Source of the DNA: Acidobacteriota bacterium
Lineage (GTDB): Bacteria > Acidobacteriota > Vicinamibacteria > Vicinamibacterales > 2-12-FULL-66-21
Direction of reading: 5' to 3'
NCBI GenBank assembly: GCA_020200195.1
Contig: JAIVJE010000474.1
Span: 1 to 6,391, forward strand
DNA length: 6,391 nucleotides
In this document: one piece after another, positions 1 to 5,807 of the stretch
How positions within the stretch are numbered: the stretch's first letter is position 1
Layout: each line of letters begins with the position of its first letter
Translations under genes and position numbers: made by a program
Notes under the pieces: generated by a model
What the model was told of the DNA's origin: nothing
The model's input: only the letters and a program-made list of their open reading frames with translations
Database searches by the model: none

Positions 1-631
1 GGGGAGACACAGAGTAAGGGGCGTGCGGAACCACCGATCCACGCAGTCGGCCGCCGCGCAGCCGGTCTATCCTCGCCTGTGCCGCTGCGACCACTTCAGC
101 GGGGTCCGGCGTGTTGAACCCGATCAGCTCATAGAAGATCGCCGCAGACAGCGCGCTGTCCGCGAGAGCCCCCCAGGCTGCCATCGTGTTCGTCACGTCC
201 CCTATCAGCGACGTGCCAAATTCGCGGGCCTGACGGACAGCATCCTGAATCGGTTCTGGCGGATCTCCGCGGGCGGCCCGGCGCAAGGCGATCAGCGCTG
301 CAGCCCATTTCGGCATCGACTCGGCGGGCGGGACCAGGCCCCGCATCCACGAGAGCTCCAGGTGTGCATGGCAGTTGACAAGGCCAGGGAGAATAACCCT
401 CTCATCGGGTGATCGGGTGATCAGGTGATCGGGTGATCGGATCGGGTGATCGGATGATCGCGCGATCGGGGAATCGGGCGATCGGGTGATCGGGAGATCG
501 AGTGATCGAAGAATCGGGTCACCGGATCCGCCGACGGCGACGACGCGGCCGGCGTCGACGGCGACCCATCCATCACGAATGGGCGGGCTGGAGATTGGCA
601 GCACCCACGCGGCGCGGTGAAGGTGCGGCAC
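1..631 (-). CDS. Metal-dependent amidohydrolase, probable aminodeoxyfutalosine deaminase (partial, 3' end outside window)
   Basis: An open frame of 210 codons runs from GTG at 631 to the left edge without a stop. The N-terminus (PHLHRAAWVLP, then RDGWVAVDAGRVVAVG at 19-34) is the usual amidohydrolase beta-sandwich start. The metal-binding HxH motif follows as LPGLVNCHAHLELSW (81-95; H88 and H90), and PHAPYSVSP (202-210) carries the likely third metal ligand, H203. These features fit the TrzA/AtzA/SsnA-like deaminase group. Lying five bases downstream of mqnC, it is the natural candidate for MqnX, which deaminates aminodeoxyfutalosine to futalosine; another amidohydrolase activity is possible. 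Oddity: residues 42-76, between VAVG and ERVILPG, are a degenerate octapeptide repeat (type RSPDHPIT) encoded by an 8-bp tandem repeat, where relatives have a short linker. GTG 631 is chosen because it gives the complete N-terminal strand; only a weak GAGCGG precedes it. The amidohydrolase call is firm, the substrate is inferred. Confidence 0.85.
   Translation of the reverse strand, partial: MPHLHRAAWVLPISSPPIRDGWVAVDAGRVVAVGGSGDPILRSLDLPITRSPDSPIARSSDHPIRSPDHLITRSPDERVILPGLVNCHAHLELSWMRGLVPPAESMPKWAAALIALRRAARGDPPEPIQDAVRQAREFGTSLIGDVTNTMAAWGALADSALSAAIFYELIGFNTPDPAEVVAAAQARIDRLRGGRLRGSVVPHAPYSVSP
408..516 (-). repeat. In-frame 8-bp tandem repeat (CGATCACC)n inside the amidohydrolase gene
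   Basis: Read on the minus strand, this stretch is 14 consecutive units of an octamer with consensus CGATCACC. Thirteen units are 8 nt long (variants include CGATTCTT, CGATCACT, CGATCTCC, CGATCGCC, CGATTCCC, CGATCGCG, CGATCATC, TGATCACC); one is only CGATC, 3 nt short. Since 8 is not a multiple of 3, the coding period is 24 nt, giving an octapeptide repeat RSPDHPIT with about 4.5 copies: RSLDLPIT, RSPDSPIA, RSSDHPI, RSPDHLIT, RSPD. The minus-strand repeat has no stop in any frame and reads as the same peptide in all three; the plus strand contains TGA. The 3-nt loss removes one residue and keeps the frame. The left half is nearly perfect and the right half more diverged. Confidence 0.95.
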
Positions 632-636
632 GCCGC

Positions 637-1839
637 TCAGTGACCTGTCAAACGCGCCTTCTTCTCCGCGGCGCTGCGTGCGGTGTATCGCGCGATTTCC
701 GGCGGCCGGCTGGCGTCGCCGTCGGCACGCGCGACCGCGAGCGTCAGCATCCGGGGAACGTCGCGCTCACGGAAAATCGGATCGCCGAGTAATTCGTAAT
801 GCATGTTGCGCCGCTTCGGCGTGAACCCTGCGTTCTCGATGTTGCGGACGATTTCTATCTCATCCATGCAATAGCTCGCGCCGGCGGCGCGGACGACGTT
901 CTCCTCGATCATGACGCTGCCCATGTCGTTGGCCCCGAAAGCAAGGCTCAACTGCCCCACTTTGCCGCCCTGGGTCACCCACGATGCCTGCAAGTTGTCG
1001 AAGTTGTCGAGGACGATCCGCGCGAGCGCGAGGGTGCGCAGGTAGTCGATGCCTGTTGCTTCGCCGCCGCCGAGCTCGGTGTGCTCCGGCTGGTAACTCC
1101 ATGTGATGAAGGCGGTGAAGCCACCGGTCTCGTCCTGCAGCTCGCGAAGTCTGAACAGGTGCTCCACGCGCTCTTCCATCGTCTCCACCGTCCCATACAT
1201 CATCGTCGCCGTCGTCCGCAGGCCCGCGTGATGCGCGGCGCGCATCACCCCGAGCCATTCGTCTGCCGACGCTTTGCTGTAGCAATTCAGCAGCTTGCGG
1301 ACACGATCGACGAGGATCTCGGCCCCACCGCCCGGTATGCTGTCGAGGCCCGCGGCGATGAGCCGGTCGATGACCTGCGGGACGGGAAGGCGCGACATGC
1401 GCGAAAGGTGAATCACTTCGGGCGGGGAGAGCGCGTGGAGGCGGAACGCGGGGTACCGCTGCTTGATCGACTTGAATAGATCCTCGTACCACTCGAGCGG
1501 CAGGTCCGGATTGTGGCCGCCCTGCACCAGCAGTTGTCCGCCGCCAAGCGCGATCGTCTCGTCAATCTTGCGGAAGATCTCCTCGAACCCGAGAACATAC
1601 CCTTCTGACGATCCGACCGGCCGATAGAATGCGCAGAAGTTGCAGCGCGCCACGCAGACGTTCGTGTAATTGACGTTGCGGTCGATGATATACGTGACCA
1701 GGCCGTCCGGGTGCTTGCGCGCGCGAATGCCGTCGCTGAGCCGGCCGAGGAGCGACGTCGGCGCATGCAGGTACAGTTCGAGGGCTTCCCCCCTGTCGAG
1801 TCGCTCGCCGCGTTGCACTTTCGCCCCGATTTGATGCAT
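637..1839 (-). CDS. mqnC: Cyclic dehypoxanthinylfutalosine synthase MqnC (radical SAM)
   Basis: MqnC cyclises dehypoxanthinylfutalosine to its spiro cyclic form by radical SAM chemistry, in the futalosine route to menaquinone. The 400-residue protein has the radical-SAM cluster motif CxxxCxxC at C62, C66 and C69, within NYTNVCVARCNFCAFYRP. Other family marks are VQGGHNPDLP (105-113), HALSPPEV (135-142), AGLDSIPGGGAEIL (163-176), LQDETGGFTAFITW (234-247), SWVTQGGKVGQ (286-296) and GANDMGSVMIEENVV (302-316). These separate MqnC from MqnE and CofH, and the length is normal for the family. The ATG at 1839 is used, but no Shine-Dalgarno sequence precedes it because repeat sequence fills the space; GTG at codon 8 is an alternative start. 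It follows mqnA after the only real spacer of the operon, and the amidohydrolase starts 5 nt after its stop. Confidence 0.95.
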   Translation of the reverse strand: MHQIGAKVQRGERLDRGEALELYLHAPTSLLGRLSDGIRARKHPDGLVTYIIDRNVNYTNVCVARCNFCAFYRPVGSSEGYVLGFEEIFRKIDETIALGGGQLLVQGGHNPDLPLEWYEDLFKSIKQRYPAFRLHALSPPEVIHLSRMSRLPVPQVIDRLIAAGLDSIPGGGAEILVDRVRKLLNCYSKASADEWLGVMRAAHHAGLRTTATMMYGTVETMEERVEHLFRLRELQDETGGFTAFITWSYQPEHTELGGGEATGIDYLRTLALARIVLDNFDNLQASWVTQGGKVGQLSLAFGANDMGSVMIEENVVRAAGASYCMDEIEIVRNIENAGFTPKRRNMHYELLGDPIFRERDVPRMLTLAVARADGDASRPPEIARYTARSAAEKKARLTGH

Positions 1840-1841
1840 AC

Positions 1842-1884
1842 GGGCTGTTGGGCTATGGGCTGTTGGCTATGGGCGCTGGGCTGT
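1842..1884 (+). repeat. Short degenerate tandem repeat, 14-15 bp unit, in the mqnA-mqnC spacer
   Basis: Three adjacent units are visible on the plus strand: GGGCTGTTGGGCTAT (1842-1856), GGGCTGTTGGCTAT (1857-1870) and the more diverged GGGCGCTGGGCTGT (1871-1884). Internally they look like doubled heptamers of the type GGGCTNT. The far side of the spacer, next to the mqnA stop codon, holds heptamer-like units on the opposite strand (TTTAGGC, TTTGGGC, GTTAGGC), so the spacer is made of two facing families of the same short word. Its origin is unknown. Confidence 0.8.
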
Positions 1885-1912
1885 CTAAAGCCATTGCCTA
1901 ACGCCCAAAGCC
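1851..1912 (-). promoter_or_regulatory. Imperfect inverted repeat / predicted mRNA hairpin between mqnA and mqnC
   Basis: On the minus strand GGCTTTGGGCGTTAGGC (1912 down to 1896) faces GCCAACAGCCCATAGCC (1867 down to 1851). The arms pair over about 15 base pairs: GGCU/AGCC, one U-U mismatch, UGGGC/GCCCA, then GUU/AAC and GGC/GCC with single-A bulges on either side. The 28-nt loop can form a small inner stem (GGCU with AGCC). The 5' arm begins at the last base of the mqnA stop codon, and the 3' arm ends 12 nt before the mqnC ATG. No U-run follows, so it is not a standard intrinsic terminator. It could affect mRNA processing, stability or mqnC translation, or be only a by-product of the repeats. 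The pairing was done by eye and no energy was calculated. Confidence 0.5.
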
Positions 1913-2697
1913 TAAAAGTACTCCAGCACCCCCGTGTCCTCGACGAGACTGTGCTTTGCCGCCAACTCGTAAAACCGCATGAGGCCCACTTCTTCACGAG
2001 GGCCGAGCGTGTATCGAATATTGTCTCTCAGATAGGCTTGCGCACGCGCAGCCCGCGCAGGACCGCAGAACGCCGCCGCCAGCGCGTCGGACTGCCTGAC
2101 CCCGGCGTCCCGCGCCTCGGTCAGCGCGTCAATCGCTTCGGCGGTCAGCGCGCGCCGACGCCCTGCCCAGAACGCCCACACGAACGGCAGCCCCGTCATC
2201 GCGGTCCATTGCTCCCCGAGATCGACCTTCAACACGCCGGCAGCCGCGTGGTCGAAGAACAACGCCGGGTCGCCGATGATCAGCGCCGCATCGCACCGGG
2301 CCAGCATCGCGTCCGGTACGGGTGGCATCGGGATGAACTTTGGATCGACGCCGAACAGTTCATAACAGAGCACCTGGAGCAGCGCATTGGAGGTTCGCGA
2401 GCTGGTATCCAAGGCGACCGATCGAACCTGATCGATCGATCGGGAGCTGAACACCGCGACCGAGGCGACCGGGCCTTCCGAGACGATGCCCAAGCCCGGC
2501 ACGATTCTGTATCCGTGACCGCGTAAGTACTCGATGGACGGGATCATGCCGACGTCGATCGATCCCTCATGAAGGAGCGCTGCGCATTTCGACGGTGTAT
2601 CGAAGCGGACCGAGAACAGCTGGCTACGAAGTTCCAGCCCGTATACGAGCGGCCGCGCATTCAGGTAGTTGACCGCGCCCAGATGAATCGGCGTCAC
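1912..2697 (-). CDS. mqnA: Chorismate dehydratase MqnA
   Basis: MqnA removes water from chorismate to give 3-[(1-carboxyvinyl)oxy]benzoate, the first committed step of the futalosine menaquinone pathway. It is a soluble cytoplasmic enzyme with a periplasmic-binding-protein-like fold. The 261-residue protein shows the family's opening GAVNYLNARPLVYGL (7-21), SIEYLRGHGYRIVPGLGI (54-71), the characteristic LDTSSRTS (96-103), IIGDPAL (140-146) and MTGLPFVWAFWAGR (167-180). Length is normal. The start is GTG at 2697, which overlaps the upstream stop as GTGA; no Shine-Dalgarno sequence is visible, so translation is probably coupled to the preceding gene. The TAG stop opens the structured spacer before mqnC. 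Confidence 0.95.
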   Translation of the reverse strand: MTPIHLGAVNYLNARPLVYGLELRSQLFSVRFDTPSKCAALLHEGSIDVGMIPSIEYLRGHGYRIVPGLGIVSEGPVASVAVFSSRSIDQVRSVALDTSSRTSNALLQVLCYELFGVDPKFIPMPPVPDAMLARCDAALIIGDPALFFDHAAAGVLKVDLGEQWTAMTGLPFVWAFWAGRRRALTAEAIDALTEARDAGVRQSDALAAAFCGPARAARAQAYLRDNIRYTLGPREEVGLMRFYELAAKHSLVEDTGVLEYF

Positions 2698-3518
2698 GAT
2701 GGGAGTGACTCAAACAGTCCGTTTCGCTCGAACGGATCGAGCGCCGCGGCGCGGATGTTACCTCTAATCTCCTCGATCGGGCTTCGGCGAGTACCGAGCG
2801 TTCCCGGATCCACTGCAGCCACGTTATCCACGTCGTCTGCGCCAACGGTCAACGCCACCTGCGCCAGCTTCGGGCCGTACAGCGCCCAGTCCACCTGAAT
2901 CGACGCGACGTTGTCCACGAGCATCCTTGCCAGCGCGACGTGCTTCACGTCGTCGTATCCCGTCGACGGGGCGGACACCGACATAGTCCTGGAAAGGGGC
3001 GCGAACGCTTTGAAACCGCCGGCGGCGGCCTGCAGCTGCCGCGCGAGAACGAGCGTCGGGATGCGCGCGTCATCCGGAGCCTGCACGGTAAGTCGCATCA
3101 CCGACAGGCCGGCGCCGCGCGCGGTGCGGGTGGCGGCGGTCGCGTCGGACACGGCATCCACCGGTAGTTCCGAAACGCCGTTAAGACCCGCGTCGCGCAG
3201 GGCAGCGCAGATCCCGGCCAGCGTCTCGCCTGTGGTGCCGGCGAGCCGCTCGAGATCGTTCATCGCGAAGCCGGTCAGCGGAACACCAGTCCGTGGCGCC
3301 GCGGCGGCACGCACGGCCGTGACGGCGGCGTCCAGCGATGCCGGACGCCCGATGATGCGCAGCTCCCCGGCAGCAAGCCCGTTTGGCAGCGCCACAAGAG
3401 GTGTTTCCACATGGACCTCGAAAACCCGGACGAACGTCGTCCGCGTGCCGTGCATGCGGCGGCGGATCTCGTCGGCCATCATCGCGATGCTGAGCAGGTC
3501 CGGGCTTGCCGCGGCCAT
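2694..3518 (-). CDS. MqnE/CofH-like protein lacking the radical-SAM cysteine motif
   Basis: This 274-residue protein aligns by eye along most of its length with aminodeoxyfutalosine synthase (MqnE). SPDLLSIAMMADEIRRRMHG (5-24) corresponds to the MqnE N-terminal helix; AAAGGFKAFAPL (164-175) to the DETGGFQAFIPL region; and DDVKHVALARMLVDN (189-203) plus WALYGPKLAQVALTVGADDV (211-230) to the C-terminal barrel. The NYTNxCxxxCxFCAF segment expected near residues 30-45 is replaced by FVRVFEVHVETPLVAL, and the only cysteine is C104. The GGGAEI segment is also gone. It therefore cannot bind a canonical 4Fe-4S cluster. It may be a non-catalytic partner, a protein with a new role, or a decaying copy, though the frame is clean. 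The ATG at 3518 has no good Shine-Dalgarno and lies 40 bases inside the UbiD-type gene. In-frame codons before it (HITDADAR) still resemble the MqnE N-terminus but have no ATG, GTG or TTG. It overlaps mqnA by GTGA. Confidence 0.75.
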   Translation of the reverse strand: MAAASPDLLSIAMMADEIRRRMHGTRTTFVRVFEVHVETPLVALPNGLAAGELRIIGRPASLDAAVTAVRAAAAPRTGVPLTGFAMNDLERLAGTTGETLAGICAALRDAGLNGVSELPVDAVSDATAATRTARGAGLSVMRLTVQAPDDARIPTLVLARQLQAAAGGFKAFAPLSRTMSVSAPSTGYDDVKHVALARMLVDNVASIQVDWALYGPKLAQVALTVGADDVDNVAAVDPGTLGTRRSPIEEIRGNIRAAALDPFERNGLFESLPS

Positions 3519-4852
3519 CCTGGCATCGGCATCGGTGATGTGCCGTACGCCGCCAGATCGCTGGCGTCCTCCAGGTCGTCGACCGGACCGCGCGTGAACT
3601 GCACGTCCCGTTCGGGATCGTAGTGCGTCCCGACGATCCAGGCGACCTCAGCCTCGTTCTGCACGTTGACATCCTTGTCTAGCACGATGATCGTCTTCGA
3701 CAACATGAGCTGACCGAGACCCCAGAACGCGTTCATGATCTTCCTCGCGTGGCCCGGGTACCGCTTGTCGATCGACACCAGCACGATGTTGTGGAAGATG
3801 CCTGACGCCGGAAAATGCATGTCGACGATCTCCGGGAGCGTCTTGCGAATCAACGGCAGAAAGAGCCGTTCGCTCGCCTTGCCGAGGTAGTAGTCCTCCA
3901 TCGGAGGAATCCCCACGACGGTCGTCAGGTAGATCGGTCGCTTGCGATGAGTCACACACGTCAGGTGAAACACTGGGTAGTCGTCGGGATGTGAGTAAAA
4001 ACCGGTGTGGTCGCCAAATGGGCCTTCGCGCCGGCGCTCTCCCGGATCCACATAGCCTTCGAGGATGATCTGCGCATTGGCCGGCACCTCGAGGTCCACA
4101 GTCAGGCACTTGACGAGTTCGACACGGTCGCGCTTCAGAAACCCGGCCAGCATCAGCTCGTCGAGCCCCTCCGGCATCGGCGCTGTGGCGGCGTAGGTCA
4201 ACGCCGGATCGGGACCGAGCGCGACCGCGACCGGCATGCGTTGGCCAAGTCGCTCGGCGACGCGGTGATGTTGGGCACCTCCCTTGTGTCGCTGCCAGTG
4301 CATACCGGTGGTGCGGCCGTCATACACCTGCATCCGGTACGTGCCGATGTTGCGCACACCGGTTTCTGGATCTTTGGTGAACACGAGCGGCAGTGTGATG
4401 TAGCGACCCCCATCGCCTGGCCAGCACTTGAGGATCGGGATTTCATCCAGCGAACCGGGACGACGGACGACTTCCTGGCAGGGCGCATCGCTGACGGTCT
4501 TGGGCATCAAATCGCGCAGCCGTCCGACCGTCGGTAGCAGCTTCAAGGCGTCGAAGATTCCGGCGGGGATTTTGGGCGTGGTCAGCTCCTCGACTTCAGC
4601 GGCCAGGTCGTCGAGCGTCTGGACGCCGAGCGCCAGGCACATCCGCTTCATCGACCCGAACAGGTTGAGCGCCACGGGCATATCGAAACCACTGGGTCGT
4701 TCGAACAGCAGGCCCGGCCCTCCGCCCGGAGACTTCGATGCGCGATCGGTGACCGCAGCGATTTCCAGATCCGGGCTCACCGGCTCCGAAATGCGGGCGA
4801 GCTCGCGTTCGCTGTCGAGTGCGGCGATGAAATCGTTCAGGTCTTTGAACAT
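3479..4852 (-). CDS. UbiD-family decarboxylase, menaquinone (MqnL/SCO4490) type, with truncated C-terminus
   Basis: UbiD enzymes use prenylated FMN to decarboxylate aromatic acids; the SCO4490-like group (MqnL) acts late in the futalosine pathway, removing the carboxylate from the prenylated dihydroxynaphthoate. The 457-residue protein has APCQEVV (123-129), LKCWPGDGGRYITLPLV (141-157), RNIGTYRMQVYDGRTTGMHW (167-186), VELVKCLTVDLEVPANA (244-260), REGPFGDHTGFYS (275-287) and PPMEDYYLGKASERLFLPL (316-334). R173, E276 and D281 match the Arg-Glu-Glu/Asp catalytic set. After RGPVDDLEDASDLAAYG (421-437) the family normally continues with SKMGIDATRKWP and about 30-40 more residues. Here that tail is absent, replaced by TSPMPMPGWPRQARTCSASR, which overlaps the MqnE-like gene. 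ATG 4852 is preferred because residues before it do not look conserved; it lies 16 nt after the oxidoreductase stop, with GGAG about 20 nt upstream, a poor spacing. Confidence 0.88.
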   Translation of the reverse strand: MFKDLNDFIAALDSERELARISEPVSPDLEIAAVTDRASKSPGGGPGLLFERPSGFDMPVALNLFGSMKRMCLALGVQTLDDLAAEVEELTTPKIPAGIFDALKLLPTVGRLRDLMPKTVSDAPCQEVVRRPGSLDEIPILKCWPGDGGRYITLPLVFTKDPETGVRNIGTYRMQVYDGRTTGMHWQRHKGGAQHHRVAERLGQRMPVAVALGPDPALTYAATAPMPEGLDELMLAGFLKRDRVELVKCLTVDLEVPANAQIILEGYVDPGERRREGPFGDHTGFYSHPDDYPVFHLTCVTHRKRPIYLTTVVGIPPMEDYYLGKASERLFLPLIRKTLPEIVDMHFPASGIFHNIVLVSIDKRYPGHARKIMNAFWGLGQLMLSKTIIVLDKDVNVQNEAEVAWIVGTHYDPERDVQFTRGPVDDLEDASDLAAYGTSPMPMPGWPRQARTCSASR

Positions 4853-4868
4853 GGGTCTGATGCGGAAT

Positions 4869-5807
4869 TCATACTCCTTCCATTTTCTCCGCAATCCGCG
4901 ACGCCAGCTCGAGCGCCCTCCGCCCGGCGGCACCGTCGACAATCGGCCGGCGGCGGTCTCTCACCGCGCGGGCGAAATCGTCGAGCTCGCGCCGCAACGG
5001 CTCGTCGCGGGCCACCGGGATCGAACCACCTTCGATTTCCGGCCGCGCCCCCGGCCGCGGCTTGAGGCGCCAGCCCTCCGCCTCTTGCGCGGCGTAATCG
5101 ATCGAGATGTAGGAATCCGGCTGAAAGAATCGGATCTTGCGCACCCGGTCCCGGCTGATGCGGCTCGCGGTGATGTTCGCGATGCAGCCCGACGCAAAGC
5201 GCAAACGTGCGTTCGCAATATCGAACTTCGGTGTCAGTACGGCCACGCCGACTGCCTCAATCGACGTGACTTCCGATCGCACCAGGGCAAGGATGACGTC
5301 GAGGTCGTGGATCATCAAGTCAAAGACCACATCGATGTCGAGACTGCGCTCGGGAAATGTGCTCAGTCTGTGCACTTCGATGAAGCGCGGCGAGGTGACC
5401 AGCGGCATGATCGCCGCGACTGCCGGGTTGAAACGCTCCGTGTGGCCGATCGCAAGGGTGGCGCCGCTCCGTGCGGCGGCGGCCAACATGCGATCCGCGT
5501 CCTGGAGAGAACGCGACATCGGTTTCTCGACCAGAACGGCTGTGCCGCTATCCAGAAAACTGACCGCAATCTCGGCGTGCAGCTCGGTCGGGACTGCGAT
5601 GGTCACCGCGTCCACCTGGCCGATCAGCTCTCGATAATCGGTCAGTGCGTGCGCCCCGCGGCCGGCTGCGGCCGCAAGTGCCCGATCGTGCACGGTATCG
5701 ACAACGGCGTGCAGGCGCGCGCCCTCGAGCGTGGGGACGATGCGCGCGTGGTGACGTCCGAGATGGCCGACTCCGATAACCGCGACGCGTATGAACTCAG
5801 CGGCCAT
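4869..5807 (-). CDS. Gfo/Idh/MocA-family NAD(P)-dependent oxidoreductase, possibly GnnA-like
   Basis: The 312-residue protein opens with a Rossmann dinucleotide-binding motif, VAVIGVGHLGRHHA (8-21; G12, G14, G17), then ELHAEIAVSFLDSGTAVLVEKPMSRS (75-100) with the family EKP motif at 94-96, HTERFNPAV (122-130) and the active-site segment FDLMIHDLD (162-170). Length is normal for the family. Members oxidise sugar hydroxyls; the position directly after lpxI suggests UDP-sugar chemistry for lipid A, such as GnnA, which oxidises the 3-hydroxyl of UDP-GlcNAc. No GnnB aminotransferase is in the window, so this is only inference. The ATG at 5807 overlaps the lpxI stop by 11 bases and has GGGAGGG about 12 nt upstream; the same frame is open upstream inside lpxI, but that sequence is shadow. 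The stop is 16 nt before the UbiD-type ATG. Confidence 0.88.
   Translation of the reverse strand: MAAEFIRVAVIGVGHLGRHHARIVPTLEGARLHAVVDTVHDRALAAAAGRGAHALTDYRELIGQVDAVTIAVPTELHAEIAVSFLDSGTAVLVEKPMSRSLQDADRMLAAAARSGATLAIGHTERFNPAVAAIMPLVTSPRFIEVHRLSTFPERSLDIDVVFDLMIHDLDVILALVRSEVTSIEAVGVAVLTPKFDIANARLRFASGCIANITASRISRDRVRKIRFFQPDSYISIDYAAQEAEGWRLKPRPGARPEIEGGSIPVARDEPLRRELDDFARAVRDRRRPIVDGAAGRRALELASRIAEKMEGV

Noticed and set aside
400..520. CRISPR array, origin iterons or methylation-site cluster, because of repeated GATC-containing words
   Set aside because: The units are 8 bp without spacers, lie inside an open coding frame, and no cas, dnaA or rep gene is near.
23..792. Plus-strand frames at 23-412 and 502-792 and the minus frame at 129-350
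   Set aside because: They are out-of-frame shadows of the amidohydrolase and mqnC. The true minus-strand frame has the HxH motif and passes unbroken through the repeat.
1851..1912. Intrinsic transcription terminator after mqnA
   Set aside because: The stem is imperfect and not followed by a U-run, and the downstream genes belong to the same pathway and strand.
3479..3560. Simple sequencing frameshift at the end of the UbiD-type gene
   Set aside because: No frame after DLAAYG contains the expected SKMGIDAT tail, so one inserted or lost base cannot restore it; a deletion or natural loss fits better.
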